Source: Caecibacteroides pullorum
GTDB lineage: Bacteria; Bacteroidota; Bacteroidia; Bacteroidales; Bacteroidaceae
Assembly: GCF_019239235.1 (NCBI RefSeq)
Contig: NZ_JAAZTS010000006.1
Span: 1-64,000 of the forward strand
DNA: 64,000 bases
Direction: 5' to 3'
Under the pieces are notes generated by a model. It was not told the origin of the DNA, searched no databases, and saw nothing but the letters and a program-made list of their open reading frames with translations. This document shows positions 8,442 to 15,958 of this stretch, in pieces. The stretch's first letter is position 1. The number at the start of each line of letters is the position of its first letter. Both the position numbers and the translations under genes were made by a program.

Positions 8442-8712
8442 GTTGTCGGGAAGGTTCCGTAGGGCTTCGGCAGTCTGCGGAAAGCTTTCGGGAAGGTTCC
8501 GCAGGGCTTCGGAAGTTTGCGGAAAGCTTTCGGGAGGGTTTCGTAGGGCTTCGGCAGTCTGCGGAAAGCTTTCGGGAGGGTTTCGTAGGGCTTCGGAAGT
8601 CTGCGGAAAGCTTTCGGGAAGGTTTCGTAGGGCTTCGGAAGTTTGCGGAAAGCTTTCGGCTGGGTTTCGCAGGGCTTCGGAAGTTTGCGGAAAGCTTTCC
8701 GCAGAGTTCGCG
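8442..8712. repeat. 42-bp tandem repeat (minisatellite), about 6.4 copies
   Basis: Six units begin with AGGGCTTCGG at 8461, 8503, 8545, 8587, 8629 and 8671, exactly 42 bp apart. A partial unit precedes them (8442-8460) and the last one decays. Each contains the 10-bp palindrome GAAAGCTTTC. Substitutions between units are few (cag/aag, tct/ttt, gga/ctg), which suggests recent expansion. Because 42 is a multiple of three, at least four reading frames stay open through the array; none has a convincing start or codon bias, so I treat it as intergenic. It fills most of the 659-bp gap between the divergent parC and glyS genes. Confidence 0.92.
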
Positions 8713-8843
8713 GGGCGGCCTTGTGCATTTTTAATATTCCCCGAGACCCGATGTATCGGATAAATCCCTATCTTTGGACAAGATAGGATGCGGTTCGGCA
8801 TAAAAAATCAAGCAAGCTTGTTTTTTATACTCTTACCTTTCAC

Positions 8844-8851
8844 TATCTTTG
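8844..8851 (+). promoter_or_regulatory. Promoter -7 box for glyS
   Basis: TATCTTTG, 50 bp upstream of the glyS start. A TTG lies 23 bp further up (8818-8820), slightly far for a -33 element. A second TATCTTTG at 8769-8776 is less well placed. Confidence 0.55.
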
Positions 8852-8901
8852 TGGCGTTTTTATCGAGAATTAGGAATAAAATTAATCAATATTTTACGAA
8901 A

Positions 8902-10443
8902 ATGGCACAAGAAGACGTTTTTAAGAAACTTGTATCACATTGCAAGGAGTATGGTTTTGTGTTCCCCAGCAGCGAAATCTACGACGGACTGGGAGCCGTA
9001 TACGACTACGGACAGAACGGTGTGGAACTGAAGAACAACATCAAGCAATACTGGTGGCAGAGCATGGTGCTGCTCCACGAGAACATCGTGGGCATCGACT
9101 CGGCCATCTTCATGCACCCCACGATCTGGAAAGCCAGCGGACACGTGGACGCATTCAACGATCCCCTCATCGATAACCGCGACTCGAAGAAGCGCTACCG
9201 CGCCGACGTGCTCATCGAAGACCAGATAGCCAAGTACGACGAAAAGATAAACAAGGAAGTGGCCAAGGCTGCCAAGAAGTTCGGCGACGCCTTCGACGAG
9301 GCCCAGTTCCGCTCGACCAATGCCCGTGTGCTGGAGCACCAGCAGAAGCGTGATGCCCTGCATGAACGTTATGCCAAGGCCATGAACGCTGGGCCGGACT
9401 TGAACGAGCTGCGCCAGATCATCCTCGACGAAGAAATCGTCTGCCCCATCAGCGGTACGAAGAACTGGACCGAAGTACGCCAGTTCAACCTGATGTTCTC
9501 TACCGAAATGGGTTCTACGGCCGACGGTTCCATGAAGGTATATCTCCGTCCTGAGACGGCGCAGGGCATCTTCGTCAACTACCTGAACGTGCAGAAGACG
9601 GGCCGCATGAAAATCCCCTTCGGTATCGCACAGATCGGTAAGGCCTTCCGCAACGAAATCGTGGCTCGCCAGTTCATCTTCCGCATGCGCGAGTTCGAAC
9701 AGATGGAAATGCAGTTCTTCGTGAAGCCCGGCACCGAGCTGGAGTGGTTCAAGAAGTGGAAAGAAATCCGCCTGAAGTGGCACAAGGCCCTGGGCTTCGG
9801 CGACGACCACTACCGCTACCACGATCACGAGAAACTGGCCCACTACGCCAACGCCGCTACGGACATCGAATTCCTGATGCCCTTCGGTTTCAAGGAAGTG
9901 GAAGGTATCCACAGCCGCACCAACTTCGACCTCTCTCAGCATGAGAAGTTCTCGGGCAAGAACATCAAGTACTTCGATCCCGAAACGAACGAAAGCTACA
10001 CGCCGTACGTCATCGAGACCTCCATCGGCGTCGACCGTATGTTCCTCAGCATCATGTCTGCTTCTTATAAGGAAGAGCAGCTGGAGAACGGCGAAAGCCG
10101 CGTAGTGCTGAAATTGCCTGCTGCCCTGGCTCCGGTGAAACTGGCTGTGATGCCGCTCGTCAAGAAAGACGGCCTGCCCGAGAAGGCACGCGAGATTATC
10201 GACTCACTGAAGTTCCACTTCAACTGCCAGTACGACGAGAAAGACTCCATCGGCAAGCGCTACCGTCGTCAGGACGCCATCGGTACGCCCTACTGCGTTA
10301 CCGTTGACCACCAGACGCTGGAAGACGGCTGCGTCACGCTGCGCGACCGCGACACCATGAAGCAGGAGCGCGTGGCCATCGCCGACCTCGACCGTCTGAT
10401 TGCCGACCGTGTCAGCATCACGTCGTTGCTCAAGACACTTTGA
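8902..10443 (+). CDS. glyS: Glycyl-tRNA synthetase, dimeric (eukaryotic-like) type
   Basis: 513 residues, class II aminoacyl-tRNA synthetase charging tRNA-Gly. The start at ATG 8902 (MAQEDVFKKLV) is chosen because the longer frame from 8788 encodes promoter sequence. Visible motifs are RPETAQGIFVNYLNV, motif 2 FRNEIVARQFIFRMREFEQMEM, and motif 3 ETSIGVDRMFLSIM. An anticodon-binding domain occupies the last 110 residues or so (LAPVKLAVMPLVKK...RYRRQDAIGTPYCVTVD). It is the single-chain alpha2 type, not the alpha2beta2 GlyQ/GlyS type of E. coli, as is normal for Bacteroidetes. The FKBP-like lipoprotein gene follows closely on the same strand. Confidence 0.96.
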   Translation: MAQEDVFKKLVSHCKEYGFVFPSSEIYDGLGAVYDYGQNGVELKNNIKQYWWQSMVLLHENIVGIDSAIFMHPTIWKASGHVDAFNDPLIDNRDSKKRYRADVLIEDQIAKYDEKINKEVAKAAKKFGDAFDEAQFRSTNARVLEHQQKRDALHERYAKAMNAGPDLNELRQIILDEEIVCPISGTKNWTEVRQFNLMFSTEMGSTADGSMKVYLRPETAQGIFVNYLNVQKTGRMKIPFGIAQIGKAFRNEIVARQFIFRMREFEQMEMQFFVKPGTELEWFKKWKEIRLKWHKALGFGDDHYRYHDHEKLAHYANAATDIEFLMPFGFKEVEGIHSRTNFDLSQHEKFSGKNIKYFDPETNESYTPYVIETSIGVDRMFLSIMSASYKEEQLENGESRVVLKLPAALAPVKLAVMPLVKKDGLPEKAREIIDSLKFHFNCQYDEKDSIGKRYRRQDAIGTPYCVTVDHQTLEDGCVTLRDRDTMKQERVAIADLDRLIADRVSITSLLKTL

Positions 10444-10466
10444 GAATGGAGAATTGATAATTGATA

Positions 10467-11099
10467 ATGAAGAATTCTATGAGAAGAATACGCAAGATCC
10501 TTTGCTTCCTGTTGCCCTTGGCTGCCCTGCTCTTCGCTTCGTGCGAGGAGGTGCAGGAGGCCAGCAAGTACGACAACTGGCAGGCGCGCAACGAGGCTTT
10601 CATCGACTCCATCGCCCGCGAGACGGGAGATGTGCTTGTAGCGACTGAGGAAGATGCTTTGAATATGCCCGTTGGGAAGATGTTTAAAGTAATGTTGAAC
10701 TCTGCTAGTGTTTCAGGACGTGCGGTATATGTCTATTGCCGGAAAGTCAAAGCTAATCCGTCGGGTAGAAGACCTCTTTATACAGAAACTACAAGCCTTT
10801 ACTATTGTGGCTCTTTGATAACGGGTGATGTGTTTGAAGGGAATTTTGACGGATATACGGCTGTAGATCAGATTTTGTCAGGTGATAAAAATCCTACAGA
10901 GTTTGATGCCCCTCGTGATTTCACGGTGTCGGGATGGCTTTGGACTGATCCGATACAGTTTATGCGTGAAGGGGAACGGTGGTTGATGTATTTCCCTTGG
11001 GAAGGTGCCTATGGCGAATCTGGTAAAGATAATATTCCAGGATATTCAGTCTTGACTTTTGATGTAGATTTTGTAGAAATCGTAGAAGACGAAGATTGA
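10467..11099 (+). CDS. FKBP-type peptidyl-prolyl isomerase-like lipoprotein
   Basis: 210 residues from ATG 10467. The N-terminus is basic-hydrophobic with a lipobox LLFASC, so it is an envelope lipoprotein. The second half aligns with FKBP PPIases: SLYYCGSLITGDVFEGNF, a VIPG-like VSGWLWTDPIQFMREGERWLMYFPWEGAYGE, then IPGYSVLTFDVDFVEIV. Several active-site aromatics are replaced, so isomerase activity is uncertain and a chaperone role is possible. The first 170 bp use G/C-ending codons like glyS, then base composition drops sharply after about 10640 (see findings). The gene follows glyS by 23 bp and ends before a bidirectional terminator. A start at 10479 is possible. Confidence 0.8.
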   Translation: MKNSMRRIRKILCFLLPLAALLFASCEEVQEASKYDNWQARNEAFIDSIARETGDVLVATEEDALNMPVGKMFKVMLNSASVSGRAVYVYCRKVKANPSGRRPLYTETTSLYYCGSLITGDVFEGNFDGYTAVDQILSGDKNPTEFDAPRDFTVSGWLWTDPIQFMREGERWLMYFPWEGAYGESGKDNIPGYSVLTFDVDFVEIVEDED

Positions 11100-11129
11100 G
11101 ACAACTTTTAGAAGTTGCACGGATAGAAA

Positions 11130-11172
11130 AAAGGCTTGCGGTAGCATCGATGCTGCCGGCAAGCCTTTCTCG
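11130..11172. terminator. Bidirectional terminator between FKBP lipoprotein gene and the peptidoglycan operon
   Basis: Stem AAAGGCTTGC/GCAAGCCTTT (11130-11139 with 11159-11168), continued by GGTAGCAT/ATGCTGCC inside. A-rich on the left and T-rich on the right, it can serve both converging genes. Confidence 0.85.
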
Positions 11173-11189
11173 TTTTCGGTGGGGAAGGG

Positions 11190-13058
11190 TTACCACCGTT
11201 TTTTCAGTTCCTTTGCCCAGATTTTGTAGCCTTTCTCGTTGAGGTGCAGGCCGTCGGTGCTCAGTTCTTTACGCAGGACGTGTGTCCCTTTCTCGGTGAA
11301 GAGCGGGAAGAGGTCGACGAAGTCAATCTGCTGTTCGTGGGCGAGCTTCTTCAGGCGGGCGTTTATTTCCGGCACAAGTTCGGTTTTGTTCGTCAGCAGG
11401 CGGTAGCGGCCGAAGCTTTCGTTGATGGGCAGTAGGCTTTGCAGGTGGAGCCGGGTCTGCGGCGACTCGCGGCGGATGCGTTCCACGGTGAGACGGATGA
11501 GGTCGGCGATGCTGTCGGCCGTCAGTCCGTGGGACACGTCGTTGATACCGATCATCAGGAACAGTTCGCGCGGTTGTCCGGGCAGAATCTGGTGGAGGCG
11601 TCGGTAGACACCCATCACCTCGTCGCCGATGATACCGCGGTTCACCACGTGTTTCCGTCCCAGCCGTTTGCCCCAGTCGCCTCCGTTTTCGGTCAGGCTG
11701 TTGCCCAGCATTACGATATCTTCCGTCGTAATGGGCGGCTCGTCCATGAATTGCAGGAAACGTTCGTAGTAGTGGGCGTGGTAGGGCGCCATGCCTTCTT
11801 GGTCGAGGATGGAGGCCGCCACGGCGTTCGATACCAGCGAGCGCAGGCGCACCACGCTGTGTCCGTCTTCGGGATGCACGGCGTTGATGAGCAGGATGAC
11901 GCTCGTGTCCGTGTCAGGATCGATGACGATGCTGGTACCTGTATAGCCTGTGTGGCTGTAAGTGTTCGGGCTGAAGAGGTCGCCGTTGTTCGAAGCGTAG
12001 GCGGTGAAACTGTCCCAGCCCAGTGTACGACCGATGGAGGACACGGCGCGGGGAACAGTGCGCATGGCTTTCACACCCTGCGGACTCAGGATGCGCCGGC
12101 CATTCCACTCGCCACCGTTCTGGAGGGCAGCGCAGAGCACGGCGATGTCTTCGGCGCAGGAGAAGACACCTGCATTGCCGCTGATGCCTCCGTTCATGAT
12201 GCGGGCCAGCGGGTCGTGTACTTGTCCGCGCAATACCTGTCCGTTGGCTTGCCGTTCGGTGGGAGCGATAAGGCGTCCGCCGTCAGCCTGTGCCCATTGG
12301 GGCAGGTCGGTGTTCACCCAGTTGCCTTTTTTATCTTGTGTGCAAGGCAGGTAATCGGTGTGCTTCATACCCAGCACGTCGAAAATGTGTTCGTGGGCGA
12401 AATCCCGGAGCGATTGCCCGCTGACGGTTTCCACGATGTGCTGCAGGGTGATGAAGTTCAGGCAGCTGTACTGGAAGTCGGTTTGCGGACGGAAATCGCG
12501 CGGGCAGGTGGCAATGTATTCCATCAGCGCCCCGGGGTTGAGGATGCCGTGTTCCTTGCTCAATTTCTGTACGTCAGCATAGGGTGGCAGGCCGGAAGTG
12601 TGCGTCATCAAGTCCTGGATGCGGATGACCTGCGTTTCCTTGCCGTCCTCGCTCTGCCAGTTCTGGAAGTCGGGGAGATAGAGATCTACGGGGTCGAGCA
12701 TACGCAATTTACCTTGTTCAGCCAGAATCATGACACAAATCGCAGTAGACATGGATTTGCTGCACGAAGCCATGTCGAATACGGTGGCGGTGGTCATCGG
12801 TTCTACCTTAGGTACCAGGCTCTTATTACCATAGGCCTTCAGATAGGCCATCTTGCCGTGACGTACGACAGCCAGCACAGCTCCCGGTATTTCTTTTTGG
12901 GTGATGGCCTGGTTGATGGCTTCGTCGGCCCACAAAAGCCGTTGTGAGTCCATGCCAACCTGCTCGGGAGCTACACGCTGGAGTGGTTGTGCACTAACGG
13001 CAGCAAATCCCAACAGGCAGGAGAGAATCAGACAAAGAGTTTTCATGAGGTCGTGCAT
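11190..13058 (-). CDS. Fusion of a class C beta-lactamase-fold hydrolase and an SGNH/GDSL hydrolase
   Basis: 622 residues with a signal peptide (cleavage near AVSAQ, residue 24). The N-terminal domain (about 30-420) has the penicillin-recognising SxxK motif SCSK (Ser98, Lys101), a YSC motif at Tyr197 and a third-motif-like HTGYTG (369-374). The C-terminal domain (about 445-622) has the SGNH blocks VMLGNSLTENG (Ser454), GIND (Asn506) and DGLHLN (Asp602, His605). I infer action on muropeptides: a DD-peptidase or amidohydrolase activity coupled to removal of an O-acetyl or other ester. Gene context (7 bp downstream of murQ, last gene of the operon) supports a wall-degradation role but not a specific reaction. 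Confidence 0.85.
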   Translation of the reverse strand: MHDLMKTLCLILSCLLGFAAVSAQPLQRVAPEQVGMDSQRLLWADEAINQAITQKEIPGAVLAVVRHGKMAYLKAYGNKSLVPKVEPMTTATVFDMASCSKSMSTAICVMILAEQGKLRMLDPVDLYLPDFQNWQSEDGKETQVIRIQDLMTHTSGLPPYADVQKLSKEHGILNPGALMEYIATCPRDFRPQTDFQYSCLNFITLQHIVETVSGQSLRDFAHEHIFDVLGMKHTDYLPCTQDKKGNWVNTDLPQWAQADGGRLIAPTERQANGQVLRGQVHDPLARIMNGGISGNAGVFSCAEDIAVLCAALQNGGEWNGRRILSPQGVKAMRTVPRAVSSIGRTLGWDSFTAYASNNGDLFSPNTYSHTGYTGTSIVIDPDTDTSVILLINAVHPEDGHSVVRLRSLVSNAVAASILDQEGMAPYHAHYYERFLQFMDEPPITTEDIVMLGNSLTENGGDWGKRLGRKHVVNRGIIGDEVMGVYRRLHQILPGQPRELFLMIGINDVSHGLTADSIADLIRLTVERIRRESPQTRLHLQSLLPINESFGRYRLLTNKTELVPEINARLKKLAHEQQIDFVDLFPLFTEKGTHVLRKELSTDGLHLNEKGYKIWAKELKKRW

Positions 13059-13064
13059 ATTGGG

Positions 13065-13886
13065 TTATTGTTTTCCTTCGCGATAGGCATCTACGGCTTT
13101 CTTTACAGAACCGTGCATCAACAACAAGGCTTTGGCTTTTCCGTAGTCCAGACCGAGTTCTTCGACCAGCATACGGGTGCCGCGGTCCACCAGCTTCTTG
13201 TTGCTCAGCTGCATGTTGACCATCTTGTTGCCTTTGACGCGCCCCAGTTGGATCATAACTGAAGTAGTAATCATGTTCAGAATCATTTTTTGTCCCGTAC
13301 CCGACTTCATGCGCGAGCTGCCGGTGACGTATTCCGGTCCTACAATCATTTCGATGGGGACATCAGCCTCGGCAGCCATGGGTGAGTCGGGATTGCTGGT
13401 GATACAGGCGGTCAGGATACCATGTTCGCGGGCTTCGTGCAGGGCGCCAATGACGTAGGGGGTGGTACCCGATGCGGCAATGCCGATGACGGTGTCCTTG
13501 GTCGTGATGTTGCGTTCCACCAGTTCCTCCCAGCCGCGGTGAATGTCGTCTTCGGCATTCTCTACAGGATTGCGTAGAGCCGTGTCGCCTCCGGCAATGA
13601 GGCCGATAACCAGCGTGTTCGGCATGCCGAATGTGGGCGGTATTTCTGAAGCGTCGAGTACACCCAGACGTCCGCTGGTGCCGGCTCCCATGTAGAAGAT
13701 GCGGCCACCCTGCTTCATGCGGGGTACAATCTGGGTCACTAGTTTTTCTATCTGCGGGATGGCCTTTTGTACGGCCAGGGCTACTTTCTGGTCTTCAGTA
13801 TTGATATCTTCCAGTATTTCGCGGACAGATTTCTTTTCCAAGTCGTTGTAGAGCGAAGGTTGCTCTGAAATCTTGATGAATGCCAT
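13065..13886 (-). CDS. murQ: N-acetylmuramic acid 6-phosphate etherase
   Basis: 273 residues, cytosolic SIS-domain lyase that cleaves MurNAc-6-P to GlcNAc-6-P and D-lactate. The sugar-phosphate loop GAGTSGRLGVLDASE lies at 67-81, with Glu81 matching the catalytic glutamate of E. coli MurQ. The second acidic segment ENAEDD is at 109-114, and a further SIS-type GIAASGTTPYVIGAL follows. The length is normal for the family. It lies between the MurK-type kinase gene (31 bp upstream) and the beta-lactamase/SGNH fusion gene, which fixes the operon as MurNAc catabolism. Confidence 0.96.
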   Translation of the reverse strand: MAFIKISEQPSLYNDLEKKSVREILEDINTEDQKVALAVQKAIPQIEKLVTQIVPRMKQGGRIFYMGAGTSGRLGVLDASEIPPTFGMPNTLVIGLIAGGDTALRNPVENAEDDIHRGWEELVERNITTKDTVIGIAASGTTPYVIGALHEAREHGILTACITSNPDSPMAAEADVPIEMIVGPEYVTGSSRMKSGTGQKMILNMITTSVMIQLGRVKGNKMVNMQLSNKKLVDRGTRMLVEELGLDYGKAKALLLMHGSVKKAVDAYREGKQ

Positions 13887-13916
13887 ATTCTTGTATAATC
13901 GGTTAGTGGTTAATAG

Positions 13917-14753
13917 TTAACGGTGGTAGGCGATGAGGCCTTCCATAGGACTCTTGAGGATGGTGCCCAAACGGATGCCCATTTCGTCGGCGGCTTGTGC
14001 CAGCACGTCTTTGTAGTAGTAGGCTACGGAACCGATGAAGTGGACTTCATGGCTTGTGTAATCATATTGCATGACGTTACGTTTCAGGAACGATTTGAAG
14101 CTGTTCAGGACGAGGTTATGTACGCAAGGTTCGTTAAGGTTTTGTGCCAGGAAGGGTGACAGGCTGGCCAGGAAACGGTTGGGGAACGGCTTGCGGTAGA
14201 CGCGGTCGATGATGTCGGCTGGGGTCAGGTTGAACTGGCTGAGGAATTTCTCCTTCAGTTCCGGCGTCATCTGATTTTTTAGGATGTCGCCTACCAATAG
14301 TTTGCCCAGGCAGGCACCGCTACCTTCGTCACCCAGGATAAAACCAAGAGGAGATACGTTCTGCACAATCTTCCCGCCATCGTAGTAGCACGAGTTGGAG
14401 CCCGTGCCCATGATGCAGGCAATGCCTGCGTGGTGTCCGCACAGACTGCGGGCAGCGGCCAGCATATCGGTACTAACCTCTACTTGTTCCTTAACGTGTA
14501 GGTGTCGGAGAATGGCCCGGCGAACAGTTTCTATCTTATCTGGAAAAGCGCATCCTGCACCGTAGAAGTAGACTGCATCCAGTTCACTGGCCTGTAGCTG
14601 GGGCAGAAGAGCAGTCGCTATCTCGTTACTGATCTCTTCTTCACTTTGGAAAAAGGGATTGCTACCTTTCGTAAAAATCTGTTGGAGAACTTCTCCATGC
14701 TCGACCAAACACCAGTCGGTCTTGGTAGAGCCGCTGTCTGCTATCAGTATCAT
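13917..14753 (-). CDS. murK: BadF/BadG/BcrA-type sugar kinase, MurNAc kinase MurK-like (copy 1)
   Basis: 278 residues, ASKHA-fold kinase. The phosphate-1 motif is ADSGSTKTDWCLVE at 5-18. The adenosine-side glycine-rich segment GIACIMGTGSNSCYYDG and the PLGFILGDEGSGACLG motif are intact, as in N-acetylglucosamine/MurNAc kinases. The expected reaction is ATP-dependent phosphorylation of MurNAc (and perhaps GlcNAc) at O6 to feed MurQ. It sits directly between the MurT-like transporter gene (11 bp) and murQ (30 bp), the murT-murK-murQ order reported for Tannerella forsythia. A paralog at 38891-39739 shares the same motifs. Substrate choice between GlcNAc and MurNAc is not decidable from sequence. 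Confidence 0.87.
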   Translation of the reverse strand: MILIADSGSTKTDWCLVEHGEVLQQIFTKGSNPFFQSEEEISNEIATALLPQLQASELDAVYFYGAGCAFPDKIETVRRAILRHLHVKEQVEVSTDMLAAARSLCGHHAGIACIMGTGSNSCYYDGGKIVQNVSPLGFILGDEGSGACLGKLLVGDILKNQMTPELKEKFLSQFNLTPADIIDRVYRKPFPNRFLASLSPFLAQNLNEPCVHNLVLNSFKSFLKRNVMQYDYTSHEVHFIGSVAYYYKDVLAQAADEMGIRLGTILKSPMEGLIAYHR

Positions 14754-14764
14754 AGTAATAAAGT

Positions 14765-15958
14765 TTATATCTTAATATATATTTTTCTTTTGTACAGTTG
14801 GTATCCGATGCACCAGTTGATAGCGACGAATACCAGCGCATAAATCAGTGAGCCGCCAGTATCACCAAAAATCGGTTGCATTATCTTGTCGTAAAGCAGG
14901 CCGTGAATGGAAATGCTGCCATCACCCCAAGGCAGGTGGATGCTTCCGAACAGAATGCCCAACACACCGCCTAGCACGTACATGAACAATGGATTCACGC
15001 CAAACGATTCGAAGAACAGGCTCCAGCGTTTATATCCCTTTACGTCAATAATCCAGATGAGCAGGGCCAGCAAGCTGGATGCCAGTCCACAGGTAGTAAG
15101 TACAAAAGTGGGCGACCATATCTTCTTATTGAGCGGGCATCCGTAGCTCAACAGCAAGCCGCTGAAGGTGAGAATGGTACCTACCAGGAACAGTTTGACG
15201 AGATGCGATTGGAGTACTTCTTCGCGGCTGCGGCTGGCTGCCTTCTTGTCGCCCAGCATCATACGGCCCACACAGAAGCCCAGCAGTACGTGAGCGATGG
15301 AGGGAATAGTGCTCAGCAGGCCCTCAGGATCGATTCCGTTGTCTTTATACATATGGGCAGGGGTAAGGACGGCACGGTCTACGACGGACAGAATATTAGT
15401 TTCGTTGTAGGCAAAACCGTTGCCACACATCAGCAGAACAAAGTAGCCCACGAGGAGCGTGGCGATGAGGTAGGGGATGCGGCTATGCTTCATCGTAAGA
15501 GCCACGATGGAAGCGGCGCAGTAGCATAGAGCCAGGCGCTGCATGACACCCAGAATGCGCATGCGGTCGAATGTCCATACCGATGCCCACAGGTTTTGCC
15601 CAAAGCTCAGGTCGTCGGGGGCAGAGGACCAGTAGTAGCAGAAACGCGAGAACCAGCCGATAGCCATACCGATGATAAAGATAACGACAGTACGTCGCAG
15701 AATCTTCCGGAGTGTGGCGTGGCTGTAAGTAAAATTGTATTTCTTCAATGAAATGTAGGTCGATATGCCCATGATGAACATGAAGAAAGGGAACACCAAG
15801 TCGGTTGGTGTCAACCCGTTCCACTCGGCATGACGCAGAGGAGCGTAGATGTGTCCCCATGAGCCGGGATTATTTACCAGGATCATGCCGGCGATAGTAA
15901 TTCCTCGCAGAATATCAAGGGCGAGAATACGTTTGCTGTTGGTTTGCTGTTGGGTCAT
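14765..15958 (-). CDS. murT: Polytopic membrane protein, MurT/DUF5009 type (HGSNAT-like fold), putative MurNAc transporter
   Basis: 397 residues with about ten hydrophobic segments. The N-terminal ALDILRGITIAGMILVNNPG and RHAEWNGLTPTDLVFPFFMFIMG are the signature of heparan-alpha-glucosaminide N-acetyltransferase-like / DUF5009 proteins. In Tannerella forsythia a protein encoded just upstream of murK-murQ (MurT) was reported as the inner-membrane MurNAc transporter, and this gene occupies the same place. Its fold family also contains acyltransferases, so it could acetylate an amino sugar during or after import. It overlaps the stop of the upstream FAD/Fe-S oxidase gene by 4 bp, which suggests translational coupling. 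Confidence 0.75.
   Translation of the reverse strand: MTQQQTNSKRILALDILRGITIAGMILVNNPGSWGHIYAPLRHAEWNGLTPTDLVFPFFMFIMGISTYISLKKYNFTYSHATLRKILRRTVVIFIIGMAIGWFSRFCYYWSSAPDDLSFGQNLWASVWTFDRMRILGVMQRLALCYCAASIVALTMKHSRIPYLIATLLVGYFVLLMCGNGFAYNETNILSVVDRAVLTPAHMYKDNGIDPEGLLSTIPSIAHVLLGFCVGRMMLGDKKAASRSREEVLQSHLVKLFLVGTILTFSGLLLSYGCPLNKKIWSPTFVLTTCGLASSLLALLIWIIDVKGYKRWSLFFESFGVNPLFMYVLGGVLGILFGSIHLPWGDGSISIHGLLYDKIMQPIFGDTGGSLIYALVFVAINWCIGYQLYKRKIYIKI

Noticed and set aside
8311..8801. Several open frames (120-150 codons) through the 42-bp array
   Set aside because: Opposed frames on both strands are open to similar length only because the period is a multiple of three. No ribosome binding site or codon bias singles one out. 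Kept as a finding about the repeat.
10441..10475. A/T-rich TTGATAATTGATAATG block between glyS and the lipoprotein gene
   Set aside because: I considered an intergenic repeat, because a shorter ATAATTGATAATGG occurs at 51825. The match is short and low-complexity, so I did not list it.
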